The position numbers were made by a program, and so were the translations under genes. Positions 11,287 to 21,432 of a DNA stretch of 64,000 nt are shown here, in pieces; position 1 is the stretch's first letter, and each line of letters opens with the position of its first letter. The notes under the pieces were generated by a model. It was not told the origin of the DNA. It saw nothing but the letters and a program-made list of their open reading frames with translations, and searched no databases. This DNA is from Symbiodinium natans (Eukaryota > Sar > Dinophyceae > Suessiales > Symbiodiniaceae), in assembly GCA_905221605.1 (NCBI GenBank), contig CAJNDS010002523.1, positions 1,178,598 through 1,242,597 of the forward strand, written 5' to 3'.

Positions 11287-11460
11287 CCAGTCTTAGTTGT
11301 CCAATGCCCTAGGGAAACTGGAAGGTTTGCCTTTGTGATTGTACAGGGTTTAAATACTCAAAACAAGTTAAAGGTTACCTAACCCTAAGCCCTAAGCCCT
11401 AAGCACTAAAGCCTAAAGCCTAAAGCCTAAACCCTAAACCCTATACCTACTCTACTACTA
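11287..11460. mobile_element. family-F element interrupted by variant telomeric repeat
   Basis: Shares AGTTGTCCA...AGGTTACCT and TACTCTACTACTA with 20968-21065 and 47998-48105, but here 65 bp of CCCTAAG/CCTAAAG repeat separates the last two blocks. Confidence 0.6.
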
Positions 11461-11508
11461 AGCATTTTGCAAGCCACGCTGAGGCCTGAAGGCCTAAACA
11501 ACTGCACC

Positions 11509-11600
11509 TTGGGATGTTCCCCCTAATCCTAAGAGCATTTAACAGGGATTCTGATAGGGAGTACCTAATTCCTATTCAGGCCTGTAAGTATAAGGGGGTA
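11509..11600. mobile_element. family-D TIR element, right end truncated
   Basis: Begins CTTGGGATGTTCCCCCTAAT and ends TAAGTATAAGGGGGTAAACC where telomeric repeat takes over. Confidence 0.6.
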
Positions 11601-12920
11601 AACCCTAAACCCGAAACCCTAAACCCTGAACCCTAAACCCTAAACCCTATACCCTGTACCCTGGCACGCCTTGAAGCACGAACTCACAGCGCGATGCAAT
11701 GGCTAAGCCAAGGAATCCTGGCAAGCCTTGTAAGCCCTAAAGCCCCAAAGCCTAGAATCCTGGCAACCCTTCCAACCCTTCCAACCCTAAACCCTAAACC
11801 CTAAACCCTAAACCCCTAACAACCCGTGCTGTGTACCGCGGCCCAGGTCTGCCAGCGGCCATGTGCCTTCCAGCAGGCCCTGCCGCGATCCAGGGGGGGC
11901 TGCTGGCAGCACGTGCAGGGTTTAGGGTTTAGGGTTTAGGGTTTAGGGTGACCCACAACCCTAACCCGCAGAAGGAACACTTCTCGACTTGGGGTGTTGG
12001 GGTTTAAGGCTTAGGGTTCTCGGGTCTCGAGTTGGAGTTTCGGGCTTCCAGCTTGGGGTTCCAAGTGAGGGTTTAGGGTTTAGGGTTTAGGGTTTCGGGT
12101 TCAGAATGTATTGGGCTTTCAACCCAAAGCACAACTCGGGGGCTCTGAAGATTTATGGGATCCGAGAATGCGGGGCTCAGGCTCGGACATGCTGTGGGCG
12201 GGGGGTGGGGGTAAGGTTCAGGGTTCAGGGGGTTTAGGGTTTAGGGTTTAGGGTTTAGGGTTTAGGGCTAAGAGTTTAGGGCCAAGGGGGTTTGGGGGAA
12301 AGGTGGTTCAGGCTTTGAAGGTACTGCCAACTTTGAGGTTTCACCCCGCCTCGTCGAACCCCAAAGCGTAAACCGTGTCTTCTCACTCCATCATGAGTCA
12401 GGATAGTACCCAAAAACTTAAATCCTCAAACCCTACACCCCTATATCCTAAACCCCTAAACCCCAAACCCCTCAACCCTAAATCCCCAAACCCTATACCC
12501 TAAACCCCTAAACCCTTAGCCCCAAACCCCTCAACCCTAAACCCTAAACCCCTAAACCCCCAAATCCAAACCCCCAAACACCTCAACCCTAAAACCCTAA
12601 ATCCCCAAACCCTATGCCCGACATCCCTAAACTCCAAACTCCTTCTCCAAACCCTCAACCCTGTTTGCTAAATCCCCAAACCCTAAATCCCGAAACCCTA
12701 AGCCCTACATCCCAAAACCCTAATCCCCAAACCCCTCAACCCTAAACCCTAGCCCTAAACCCTAAACCCTAAACCCTAAACCCTAAACCCTAAACCCTAA
12801 ACCCTAAACCCTAAACCCTAAACCCTAAACCCTAAACCCTAAACCCTAAACCCTAAACCCTAAACCCTAAACCCTAAACCCCCAAACCTCTAAGCCCTAA
12901 ATCCCTCAAAACCTGGGAGA
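11600..12920. other. telomeric variants and short unique blocks
   Basis: C-rich tracts at 11600-11655 and 12430-12890, G-rich at 11925-11950 and 12230-12270. The block 11825-11915 is open on both strands (for example LHVLPAAPPGSRQGLLEG on minus) and may be an exon, but strand and ends are not resolved. Confidence 0.5.
12745..12885 (-). repeat. (CCCTAAA)n array
   Basis: About 20 heptamers, then the donor side of the exon 12927-12987. Confidence 0.95.
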
Positions 12921-12926
12921 CGGCAC

Positions 12927-12987
12927 CTGCCTCGATCTGCTCCCCTGCCAGAATGGTCCAAAACTCCTCCAGGAGCTGCCCGACATC
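12927..12987 (-). CDS. internal exon, unrecognised
   Basis: A 61-nt minus-strand exon bounded by CCAG acceptor and GCAG|GTGCCG donor encodes DVGQLLEEFWTILAGEQIEA. Both sides are telomeric or variant telomeric repeat. Codon use looks coding and no other frame on this strand is as convincing. Gene identity unknown. Confidence 0.5.
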
Positions 12988-12999
12988 CTGGCTTCAAGG

Positions 13000-13530
13000 G
13001 GTTTAGGGTTTAGGGCTAGGGTTTAGGATTTAGGGTTTAGGGGTTAAGGCTTAGGGCTAGGGTTTAGGGTTTGCGGCTTAGGGCTTCAGGCGGCTTAGGG
13101 GGGTGGGGGTTGGGGTTTGAGGCTTCAGGGTATAGGGCCTCAGGGGGTTGGGGTTTAGAGTTTAGGGCTTCAGGCGGTTTAGGGCTTCCGGCGTTTAGGG
13201 CTTCTGGGGTTGAGGGTTTAGGGTTTGGAGTTGAGGGCTTCTGGGGGTTGAGGATTTAGGGGTTGGGGTTTAGGGCTTCAGGGCTTTCGGGACTTGGGGT
13301 TTAGGGCTTGGGGTCTAGGATTTGGGTTTAGGGCTCGGGGTACCCTAAGCCCTAACGCCTAGAGTGTAAGCCGAATCTCAAAGGTCTGGCGCGAGCTCTT
13401 CGTTTACAGTCGAGACCAAGATCTTTCCACACATCATACCCTATACCCTAAACCCTAAACCCTAAACCCTAAACCCCAAACCCTAAACCCTAAAGCCTAA
13501 AGCCCTAAACCCTAAACCCTAAACCCTAAA
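13000..13530. other. degenerate telomeric repeat, no gene
   Basis: G-rich variants 12995-13345 give a repetitive plus ORF (RASGG type) that is not a gene. C-rich 13440-13535. The block 13370-13435 has a weak minus frame (DVWKDLGLDCKRRARAR). Confidence 0.6.
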
Positions 13531-13536
13531 CCCCAG

Positions 13537-14037
13537 ACTGGGCCACGCCAATAGCAACCTTAGCTCCCGTCGCACCCTCCTTGCTTGGGGGCTCGTGGTA
13601 CTGAAGAACCAATTGATAACTGTATTTGGGACCCGCTGATAAGCCCTTAAGTACCCTAACATGGTGATAACTTGGCTATAAGTGCAGTTACTAAACCCTA
13701 AACCCTACACCCTTTTGCCTAAACCCTAAACCCTAAACCCTAAACCCTAAGTACCATGAACCTCCAAGTAGAGCTCACAACAAAGCCGCTTTTCTCGACC
13801 GCCATGTCCAGTCCCGGGGGGCCCAATCCAGCAGCAGAAGCCAACCATGTGCTCAGCAGTCGCCAGACTGCTTCTATTGGCAGTATCCATGCCGACATCG
13901 CCAACCCAAGCGGTGATTTGAAAGGGACGTTGGTGCAGGAGCAAGTCACACATCAAGCCCCGCAATTGTTTTTTTTTTGCGCCAAGAGAGCAGTGCAACC
14001 CGGTTCTCAGAGGTCCGCAGGCCTGCTACATCTCTAA
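13537..14037 (+). CDS. 3' end of a two-exon gene with a repeat-element intron
   Basis: Exon 13537-13590 (acceptor CCCCAG) reads WATPIATLAPVAPSLLG; exon 13769-14037 reads VELTTKPLFSTAMSSPGG and on to TAA at 14037. Removing 13591-13768 as a GC-AG, phase-1 intron joins the two frames. The intron is a TIR element (cgTGGTACT...AGTACCAtg) with a telomeric tract inside it. The 90-residue tail is Ser/Thr/Ala/Pro rich, probably disordered. The minus strand is also open (LLSTWLASAAGLGPPGLD), so orientation rests on the splice fit. No family recognised. Confidence 0.5.
13591..13768. mobile_element. family-E element acting as intron, with telomeric tract inside
   Basis: Ends GCTCGTGGTACT / AGTACCATGAACCTCCAAG. 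A CCCTAAA tract at about 13692-13750 sits between the GTGCAGTTACT block and the right end; the related copy at 38538 lacks it. Confidence 0.7.
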
Positions 14038-14154
14038 ACCCTATAGGGCTCAGAGATTAGGGTTGGGTTCAGAGACTTGGGTTTATATAGGCCCTGCGCC
14101 CAATTTTAGACCCACCTAAACGGCCCCTTCATTCCTCCTTACCCCTAGTTTGGA

Positions 14155-14248
14155 GTCGACCCTGCGAAAAAAGTATATACTTTTTAGGCATAAGTAGCTA
14201 CAATAGGAACCCAGAACCAAGAAAAGGGATTAAAGTCTAGTACTCCAA
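14155..14248. mobile_element. family-G element end
   Basis: TAAGTAGCTACAATAGGAAC and CCAGAAC... TAGTACTCCAAAACC matches 44890-44947 closely. Confidence 0.6.
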
Positions 14249-14349
14249 AACCCTAACCTAAACCCTAAACCCTAAACCCCAAACCCAAACCCTAAACCCT
14301 AAACCCTAAACCCTAGACCCTGAACCCTAAACTCTAAACCCTAAATTAC

Positions 14350-14468
14350 AGTATAGCACTCCACGACCCAGTTACTTTGTGGCTCCTCCTGCAGCACGGC
14401 CTGGGTGAAGCTGGAGAGGTTGTGCCTGTGCTTTGCGTTGGAGTCGGGCCCCAAGAGGTTGGAGGCTT
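14350..14468 (-). CDS. internal exon, unrecognised
   Basis: Minus-strand exon with acceptor GTTAG and donor CT|GTAATTTAG. It encodes EASNLLGPDSNAKHRHNL, SSFTQAVLQEEPQSN, WVVECYT. It lies just downstream on this strand of a family-A introner-like element (14587-14695). Residue make-up is protein-like. The plus strand is also open but very Gly/Val rich. Confidence 0.5.
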
Positions 14469-14479
14469 CTAACCCTAAA

Positions 14480-14570
14480 CCCTAAACCCTAAACCCTAAA
14501 CCCTAAACCCTAAACCCTAAACCCACCCTAAACCCTAAACCCTAAACCCTAAAACCTAAACCCTAAATGA
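14480..14570 (-). repeat. (CCCTAAA)n array
   Basis: About 13 heptamers with one CCCACCCTAAA slip. Confidence 0.9.
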
Positions 14571-14586
14571 AGGAATGAAGACTTAG

Positions 14587-14695
14587 TAGCCCAGAAACCA
14601 TACTATAATAAGGGCACCTTTTTTTTTGGTTGGTTTCTTTCTAAGGGAACCTTGAACCCCGCAAAAAGGGAAAAGGGTACCACTGGGCCACCAAG
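14587..14695. mobile_element. family-A TIR element (introner-like)
   Basis: Starts TAGCCCAGAAACCATA and ends GGGTACCACTGGGCCACC, the same ends as the introns of the ankyrin gene at 54-55 kb. Confidence 0.65.
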
Positions 14696-14699
14696 AAGA

Positions 14700-14790
14700 A
14701 AGAGGGAGATGAGAAGAAGAAGAGGAGGAGGAGGTACTTTACTGCAGCTCAGTCACCTCCTCCTCGGCATCCTGGGCTTTAGGCTTCAGG
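14700..14790 (-). CDS. possible acidic exon fragment
   Basis: The minus strand reads KAQDAEEEVTELQ next to a purine-rich GAAGAGGAGG stretch. Too short to be sure; it may be the exon upstream of the one at 14350-14468, with the introner-like element between them. Confidence 0.25.
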
Positions 14791-14799
14791 GTTTAGTGT

Positions 14800-15675
14800 T
14801 TAGGGCTTAGGGTCTACTAGGGCTTAGGGCTTACGTTCTTTAAGGCTTAGAGTTTAGGGCTTGGGGTTGAGGTTGAGCCGTGTTGTGAGCCGTGTTGGCT
14901 AAGGTGCTTGAATGCGTGTGCAAGTGTAAGAACCCAAGGTGTGGGGTTTAGTTGGTGCTGCCTTTCTTTGCGTCTGAGCGGGCAGGGTTTAGGGCTTAGG
15001 GCGTAGGGTTTAGGGTTTAAGGGTTTGGGAGTAAACGTCCAAGCCAAAAAAATCTCTAGGATGGCCCTTGAAAGCGTCTGAAAAATATTCCTGCATATGA
15101 TCCGCTTAACCCCATTAAGGGAAAAAAACGTGAACAATTCCCCTTGGACCTACCGGGTTCTCTGTCTCTCCTGCATCTCCTCTCTCTCAGAGCTCTTCCT
15201 CCCTCCCTCTCTCTCTCTCTCTCTCTCTCCCTCCCTCTTGCTCGCTCCAAACACTGAACCCAGATTCCGAGACCTCACTTTAAACTTAATGTTTGAGGGT
15301 TCACGGCTTTTTGGGCGGCAAACCTGCACAGGGTTCCTAACTTCACACTGCGTTCGTTGCCTTGGGCCCGTGCTACTCCCCTCCCCCTAATATTAACCCC
15401 TAAGATTAAACATGTTTCCATATACTGTAATATACCTTTGCTGGGGGTACTTAGTATGAGTAGGGGGGGGTTCAATCTTTAAAAAATAAGGGGGAGGATT
15501 CCTTCATCGGACCCTGTCTTTCTCTTCTCAAGGTGGGTCTAACCCTAAACCCTAAACCCTTTTTTGCAGCCGGACTGAGGGCGTCGCCGGAATACTGCTT
15601 ATCCCACTTCGCTCCATCTCATGATATTCACAAGACAGCGCAAGCCAAAAACATGCAAACGAACAACATCCTTTT
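14800..15675. other. spacer with CT microsatellite, no gene called
   Basis: 14770-15030 G-rich variants. 15050-15125 is a dispersed repeat (see 52855). 15200-15236 is (CT)n, source of an EREREREG-type minus ORF. 15260-15480 unique. None has splice-bounded coding frames. Confidence 0.5.
15050..15125. repeat. dispersed repeat, copy 1
   Basis: CTAGGATGGCCC...CGTCTGAAA...ATTCCTG..ATATGATCC.CTT..CCC matches 52855-52930 at about 80%. Confidence 0.7.
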
Positions 15676-15680
15676 GGTAG

Positions 15681-16448
15681 TCACAGTTCGTCATCAGACA
15701 TGGACGATAGCCTGCGCCTCAGCTCGTCTATGGGTAAGAGGACTTGACAGCGGCGGAGGGCAACCTCTCGTCGATGTGAACTAGCATCAGAAAGTGACTG
15801 AGGAGTTCCCTGCGTGCGCCCCGTCTGCCGACAATGGCCGAGGGCACCATCTCGTTGATGCGAATCTGAAAGTGGCTGAGGGGCTTTCTGCGTACGGCCA
15901 ATCTGCAGGTGTTCTTCAAGGTCCCCATGTTGACTGTGATTCCCAGCACCAGCGTTGTTATTGGCATCCACACTGTTGCCCTGTCCGAAGCCATTCCGCA
16001 CCATGTCTTGGTGCTCCAGTCTTTCCAGCCTTGCCATCAGCGCATCTGTGGAGGACTGCACTTGCCGGAACACACTTTCCAACAAAGCTGCGCACTCAGC
16101 TTGCGAGACCAGCTCTTCCGAAGTTTGGGTGCCAGTGTTAGCGACCCGTCCTTGCATCGGGGCATCTCCACATTTCAACCGGCGCTCTGCAGGAGAATCT
16201 TGGGCCCCTTCACGTTGAGACACGCCAACTGACATATTGTTGGATGGACTGAGTCTGGGTTGTTTGCAATCCAAGCCCAGTCCATCGTACAAGCAGATTT
16301 GACGTTTCAGCGTACATGGTGCTGATACAAGGTGCTGAAGAGCCCTTCGCAAGCAGTATGATACTTCTCGATTCGGTGTCTTCTGCGCAAGTCGGATTGA
16401 GTAAGCGATACATGATGACAGCTTCCGATACCCAGAACTTGTGTCCAT
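15681..16448 (-). CDS. unrecognised 255-codon ORF, tandem copy 1
   Basis: One uninterrupted minus-strand ORF of 255 codons, the longest non-repetitive frame in the window. An in-frame TAA lies four codons before the ATG. The middle has a coiled-coil-like helix (ESVFRQVQSSTDALMARLER), and the C-terminal third has two imperfect copies of a GRTQxxPQxLSD motif. It ends SSMSDDEL. The ORF lies almost entirely in the left copy of an 811-bp tandem duplication; only the last few codons are beyond it. No signal peptide or membrane segment is seen, and no family is recognised. Confidence 0.6.
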   Translation of the reverse strand: MDTSSGYRKLSSCIAYSIRLAQKTPNREVSYCLRRALQHLVSAPCTLKRQICLYDGLGLDCKQPRLSPSNNMSVGVSQREGAQDSPAERRLKCGDAPMQGRVANTGTQTSEELVSQAECAALLESVFRQVQSSTDALMARLERLEHQDMVRNGFGQGNSVDANNNAGAGNHSQHGDLEEHLQIGRTQKAPQPLSDSHQRDGALGHCRQTGRTQGTPQSLSDASSHRREVALRRCQVLLPIDELRRRLSSMSDDEL

Positions 16449-17330
16449 GGCAGCAAGGAATTACGAATTGTCACTTGCCTTATTCAGGCCTCGTAGCCAA
16501 AGCTTGAGCCGTAGCCATTACATGGACGATAGCCTGCGCCTCAGCTCGTCTATGGGTAAGAGGACTTGACAGCGGCGGAGGGCAACCTCTCGTCGATGTG
16601 AACTAGCATCAGAAAGTGACTGAGGAGTTCCCTGCGTGCGCCCCGTCTGCCGACAATGGCCGAGGGCACCATCTCGTTGATGCGAATCTGAAAGTGGCTG
16701 AGGGGCTTTCTGCGTACGGCCAATCTGCAGGTGTTCTTCAAGGTCCCCATGTTGACTGTGATTCCCAGCACCAGCGTTGTTATTGGCATCCACACTGTTG
16801 CCCTGTCCGAAGCCATTCCGCACCATGTCTTGGTGCTCCAGTCTTTCCAGCCTTGCCATCAGCGCATCTGTGGAGGACTGCACTTGCCGGAACACACTTT
16901 CCAACAAAGCTGCGCACTCAGCTTGCGAGACCAGCTCTTCCGAAGTTTGGGTGCCAGTGTTAGCGACCCGTCCTTGCATCGGGGCATCTCCACATTTCAA
17001 CCGGCGCTCTGCAGGAGAATCTTGGGCCCCTTCACGTTGAGACACGCCAACTGACATATTGTTGGATGGACTGAGTCTGGGTTGTTTGCAATCCAAGCCC
17101 AGTCCATCGTACAAGCAGATTTGACGTTTCAGCGTACATGGTGTTGATACAAGGTGCTGAAGAGCCCTTCGCAAGCAGTATGATACTTCTCGATTCGGTG
17201 TCTTCTGCGCAAGTCGGATTGAGTAAGCGATACATGATGACAGCTTCCGATACCCAGAACTTGTGTCCATGGCAGCAAGGAATTACGAATTGTCACTTGC
17301 CTTATTCAGGCCTCGTAGCCAAAGCTTGAG
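15698..17330. repeat. 811-bp direct tandem duplication with 11-bp spacer
   Basis: Copies 15698-16508 and 16520-17330 have a period of 822 bp and differ at one noticed base. The spacer 16509-16519 is CCGTAGCCATT, identical to the first 11 bases of the dinoflagellate spliced leader as remembered. The unit ends in CTTGAG on the plus strand, and CGTAGCCA occurs again 22 bases before the spacer copy. A CCCTAAA tract begins directly after the right copy. Confidence 0.9.
16518..17270 (-). CDS. unrecognised 250-codon ORF, tandem copy 2 (C-terminus cut at breakpoint)
   Basis: Same protein as the left copy except one Ala-to-Thr change (VSAPC to VSTPC), from a C/T difference at 16322 versus 17144. The duplication breakpoint replaces the last residues: the frame ends SSM and then TAA at 16518. 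The near-identity means a very recent duplication or an assembly artefact. On the minus strand this copy is upstream, its stop lying about 70 nt before the ATG of copy 1. Confidence 0.55.
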   Translation of the reverse strand: MDTSSGYRKLSSCIAYSIRLAQKTPNREVSYCLRRALQHLVSTPCTLKRQICLYDGLGLDCKQPRLSPSNNMSVGVSQREGAQDSPAERRLKCGDAPMQGRVANTGTQTSEELVSQAECAALLESVFRQVQSSTDALMARLERLEHQDMVRNGFGQGNSVDANNNAGAGNHSQHGDLEEHLQIGRTQKAPQPLSDSHQRDGALGHCRQTGRTQGTPQSLSDASSHRREVALRRCQVLLPIDELRRRLSSM

Positions 17331-17580
17331 ACCCTAAACCCTAAACCCTAAACCCTAAACCCTAAACCCTAAACCCTACTGTAAACCCTAAACCCTAGCC
17401 CTAAACCCTAAACCCTAAACCCTAAAACCCTAAAACCCTAAAACCCTAAAACCCTAAAACCCAAAAACCCAAAAACCCAAAAACCCAAAAACCCAAAAAC
17501 CCAAAAACCCAAAAACCCAAAAACCCAAAAACCCAAAAACCCAAAAACCCAAAAACCCAAAAACCCAAAAACCCTAAAAC
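17331..17580 (-). repeat. CCCTAAA, CCCTAAAA and CCCAAAAA arrays in series
   Basis: Heptamer to 17425, CCCTAAAA to about 17460, then some fourteen CCCAAAAA octamers to 17570. It creates the GFLGFWVF-type minus ORF, which is not a gene. Confidence 0.95.
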
Positions 17581-17602
17581 CCTAACTAAACCGCCCCTGA
17601 AC

Positions 17603-17650
17603 CTGAAGCCCAAGCGACTGGATCCCGGCGTAGGAGAGCGCCGGAAGCTC
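17603..17650 (-). CDS. 48-nt internal exon, unrecognised
   Basis: Acceptor TGCTAG, donor CTTCAG|GTTCAGG. It encodes ELPALSYAGIQSLGLQ in exactly 16 codons (phase 0-0). It is flanked on the donor side by CCCTAAAA/CCCAAAAA arrays. Function unknown. Confidence 0.45.
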
Positions 17651-18208
17651 CTAGCAGATAGCATTGGCCTAAAACCCAAACCCTAACTGGGCTTAGGGTT
17701 TAGGGTTTAGGGTTTCGGGTCCCATATATGGTACGGCACCCTTTAAAACAAGGACCCCAAAAGGGGTCCTAAATTTGAGAACTACGGGCTTCCGACCTTC
17801 GGGGTACCTTATTACAGTCCTGATCAGAAGGGAATCCTATACACCCTAAACCCTAAACCCCTAAACCCTATACACCCTAACCCTAAACCCCAAAACCCTA
17901 AACCCCCGTCCCTTACTTTCGTAAATCCCCCCCATATGAACCATTGAGGCACATGTGGGGCGTAAGCCTTGGGGATGCTTCGGGTTTCGGGTTCAGGGGT
18001 TCAGGGGTCTCTCTCACATGGGGTTTAGGGTTTAGGGTTTAGGGTTGCAGGCAAGGATTCGGCCGGGTCGATGGCGTCAGCTTAGCTCTGGGGCGTCAGT
18101 GGGCCCCCAATACCTAATCAGAATGCTCTACCCGAAGAGGGCGTACAACAACCCACAGAGCCAAGTTTATGTAGATGGGGGTCACTTTGGACTGGTATGT
18201 TGGAAGGT

Positions 18209-18283
18209 ACCCTAAACCCTAAACCCTAAACCCTAAACCCTAAACCCTAAACCCTAAACCCTAAACCCTAAACCCTAAACCCA
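18209..18283 (-). repeat. (CCCTAAA)n array
   Basis: About 10 heptamers. Both flanking unique blocks contain CAACCCACAGAGCCAAG (18153 and 18376). Confidence 0.9.
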
Positions 18284-18443
18284 CCTCGGTCGGCTGTCAG
18301 CTTCGCTCCGTGTGTCAGCGGGTTGTTGCCGATGACACAAAACAGAATTGCTCAGACCAATGAGGACATGAAACAACCCACAGAGCCAAGCCTCTCTAAA
18401 GGGGTTTAAGGGTTTTAGGGGTTAGGGTTTAGAATTTTCTCAG

Positions 18444-18580
18444 GCTGTTGAAAGACGTTTCGAAGAGCAGCTGACCGAACTCAAATCCGGTGTGGTCTGG
18501 TCCTTGGACACGACCTCCATCTGGACTCGCGCCAGCCTGGTCCACTCCGCAAACTTGGGCTGTCACAACGCAAGGATTAA
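18444..18580 (+). CDS. internal exon, unrecognised
   Basis: Among the best-defined exons of the window: acceptor AATTTTCTCAG and donor ATTAA|GTAAGGG. The 137 nt read AVERRFEEQLTELKSGVVW, SLDTTSIWTRASLVHSAN, LGCHNARI, probably helical at the start. Left flank is degenerate TTTAGGG repeat. The minus strand is open but lacks splice sites. No family recognised. Confidence 0.6.
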
Positions 18581-20967
18581 GTAAGGGTTGCCGTTGCGAA
18601 TTTGCCCTAAACCCTAACATCCAAATCGCAAACCCTGAACGCAACATTGTTTTGGGGGAGGAGTGCCGACCCTAAGCCCTAAACTTTTTCAGATTAGAGC
18701 CCCTTGTCAGGTCCCTGTTCCACATGTGGCAACTTGACTTTACGGCACAATAGGACCCAACTGGAGGCTGATGTAAGTTGCTGGACTTTTCGGTCCCCAT
18801 TCTTGTATGTCCTTCAACCCTACACCCTAGATTCCTAAACCCTAAACTCCACAGGTAAACAGACCTACTTTCATCAAGAGGTTAGGAGCCTAAGGCTGCG
18901 AAGGGGGGCCTTACATGCACCCCTAAATGTTTAGGGTTTAGGGTTTAGGGTTTAGGGTTTAGGCCCCCAAGCCGTGGGGTTAATTAAGGGTCTCTACACT
19001 TCAGCCCCCCGCAAAGCCCCAGGTGAATCCACAAAAGGCCACAAGCAGCTCAACCCATTCAGCCCTGAACCCTTCAACCCTCAAGCGCCCCCAAACCTTA
19101 AACACTCCTAAATAAGCCCCCCGAGCCCTAAACCCTGAAACCTCTCAAAGCTCCCCTAAACCCAAAACCCATAAACCCAAAAACCCCAAAACCCGAAAAC
19201 CCGAAAACCCGAAAACCCATAAACCCATAAACCCCTAAACCCACAAACCCATAAACCCATAATCCCATAAACCCATAAACCCGTAAACCCCCCCCGGCGC
19301 TGGGCCTTGAGAGCCAGACTTCTGGGCTGGATGACCGAGCTCCTGCACACCCTATTGACCCAGCTTGGGGTTGAGGGTTTAGGGTTTAGGGTTTAGGGTC
19401 TAGGGTTTAGGGTTTAGGGTCTCACACTGGCACAAAGCGGGCGAGGTTTAGGGTTGAGGGTTTAGAAGGATGCCAAAACCCGCACTCCTGAGCTTGCAGC
19501 CCTAAAGGGTTCCCTGAGATCGTACCTTGACTTGGTTGCTCTTTAACCCTCAATAAAAGTTTAACTTTTAGGCCCCTCAATATAGAATTAAAGGAAACCC
19601 AAAACTTCTAAAGTGATAACGTTGTGGTAAAGTCTCACCTAGTTGAAAGACGGGTCCCCAAACAAAAGTGGTACAACCTTGTCGGCAAAAAGGGGAGTTC
19701 CGGTTTCCCTAAACCCTAAACCCTAGACCCTAAACCCTAAACCCTAAACCCTAAAACTCCTAAGCCCGGATCCCGAGATCGCTGTTCTAGGCTGCGTGGC
19801 CTTGATGGGTGGAGATTTCCGGAAAGCGACACCCCTACCATCAAGCATGCCCTAAACCCTAAACCCTAAACCCTAAACCCTAAGCCCTAAGCCCTAAACC
19901 CCAAACCCGGAAAGCCTACTGTCATGTTGTGTGTTCGTCTTCCAATGGATCTAGACTAGCGATTGAGGGTGTGGATCTGAGGACGACCCACCCTAACCCT
20001 AAACCCTCAACCCTAAACCCTGATGGGCATCTAGAAGTATGCAATTGTAGCTGCCCGCCATGCACCCATGAACCTCCCAGCCCTTTGCATCTGGCCTTGT
20101 TGAAGTCTGCAAACCCTAAACCCTAAACCCTAAACCCTAAAGCGCCCTTGGGTGGTTCTGAGAGGGCAGCAAAGCGGTCCTGCGGCGTGGCACTCGGGAT
20201 CCTCCGCTGGCCTGCAGAAAGACCCTGACTATACGCGCCTTAGAACCTTATTGAAAACAATATTTTTAAACCCTCTAGGGTTTTATATAAGCAAAAATAC
20301 AAAATAATTCCCCAGGGTGATATAGCTGAAAGGCCCCAACACCCCCTAGTGGATCGTTGGGACATGCCTAAGCCCTTCAACCTTAAATCACAAACCGGAA
20401 ACGCTTAAACCTCCTTGGTTTGATACCCCCGAAAACCCCGCAGTACTAGCCCTGATTTCGCCCGAAACCCAAAACGCTCAAGTCCCTAAACCTTGAGCCT
20501 GTTTGCGACAGGCTTGAGCAACCGCCCAACCCTAAACTCTCAACCCTAAACCCTTCATTAGGGGGTGATTGGGCTCTCTGGGAATGCTCGGTTCGGCCCA
20601 GGGGGACCCTGTAAACTCTCTGAAAACATGTTCACAAGAATCCTTCTTGAAAACGCAGTAAGGGAAACATGAAATACTCCAAGGGCGTGGTTTAGGTGGG
20701 TTGGAGGGGTTTAGGGGTCCAAGGCTTAAGGTTTAAGAAGCAGCTGCGATGCACAAACTTTAGCCTTTCGAGAGCGTCGGCATAAACAGCTGCTTAGCAA
20801 ACCTCAAGCCCTAAACCCTAAACCCCTAAGAACCCCTAAGCCGCAGCCTCTTCGGGGTGGGTTCTGCAGTGACGTCGCTTTGCCGTGAAAGAAGGTCCTA
20901 AACACTAAGCCCTAAACCCCAAACCCTAAACCCTACAGTAAACCCCTAAACCCGTTGAGCCTATTGC

Positions 20968-21065
20968 TTGTCCAGTATCCTAGGTAACAAAAGGTTAACC
21001 TTTGCGATCATGTAGGGGTTATAATCCCATAAAAGTTCATGGTTACATACTCTACTACTGCATGT
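20968..21065. mobile_element. family-F element, uninterrupted copy
   Basis: GTCCAGTATCCTAGGTAACA...AGGTTAACCTTTGCGATCAT...ATACTCTACTACTG, the intact counterpart of 11287-11460. Confidence 0.6.
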
Positions 21066-21377
21066 TGAGTTCCCAAGGCTTGCTGTCTGTAAACCCTAAG
21101 CCCTAAACCCTAAACCATAAACCCTAAACCCTAAACCCTAAGCCCCGAGCGATGCTTCCCGGCCTTGTTGGCTGCAGAATGGGGAGGTCGGCCTCGGTAC
21201 AGGGTGTGGGGGGGGGGGGGGGGGGGGCGTTCATCAAGGGACTTTTGCTCCCCCTCATACAAACGGGGTTTAGGGTTTAGGGTTTGGGGTTTAGGGTTTG
21301 GGGTTTAGGGTATAGGGTTTAGGGTCTAGGGTTTAGTGAATCCTAAATCGGGATTTCAGCAACCCCCCCCCCCCCCC

Positions 21378-21432
21378 CCCATATTATAGTCCCTAAAAAG
21401 GGCTGTTAGTTTTAAGGGGAACATCCCAAGCT
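21378..21432. mobile_element. family-D element, right half
   Basis: CATATTATAGTCCCTAAAAA then GGGCTGTTAGTTTTAAGGGG and AACATCCCAAGC; the left half is replaced by a C19 run. Confidence 0.6.

Noticed and set aside
13071-13259. 62-codon plus ORF
   Set aside because: Degenerate TTTAGGG repeat; similar GLGFRV/NPKP-type ORFs throughout the window were rejected for the same reason.
17446-17679. 77-codon minus ORF with GFLGFWVF repeats as a membrane protein
   Set aside because: Translation of the CCCAAAAA array; only 17603-17650 looks like a real exon.
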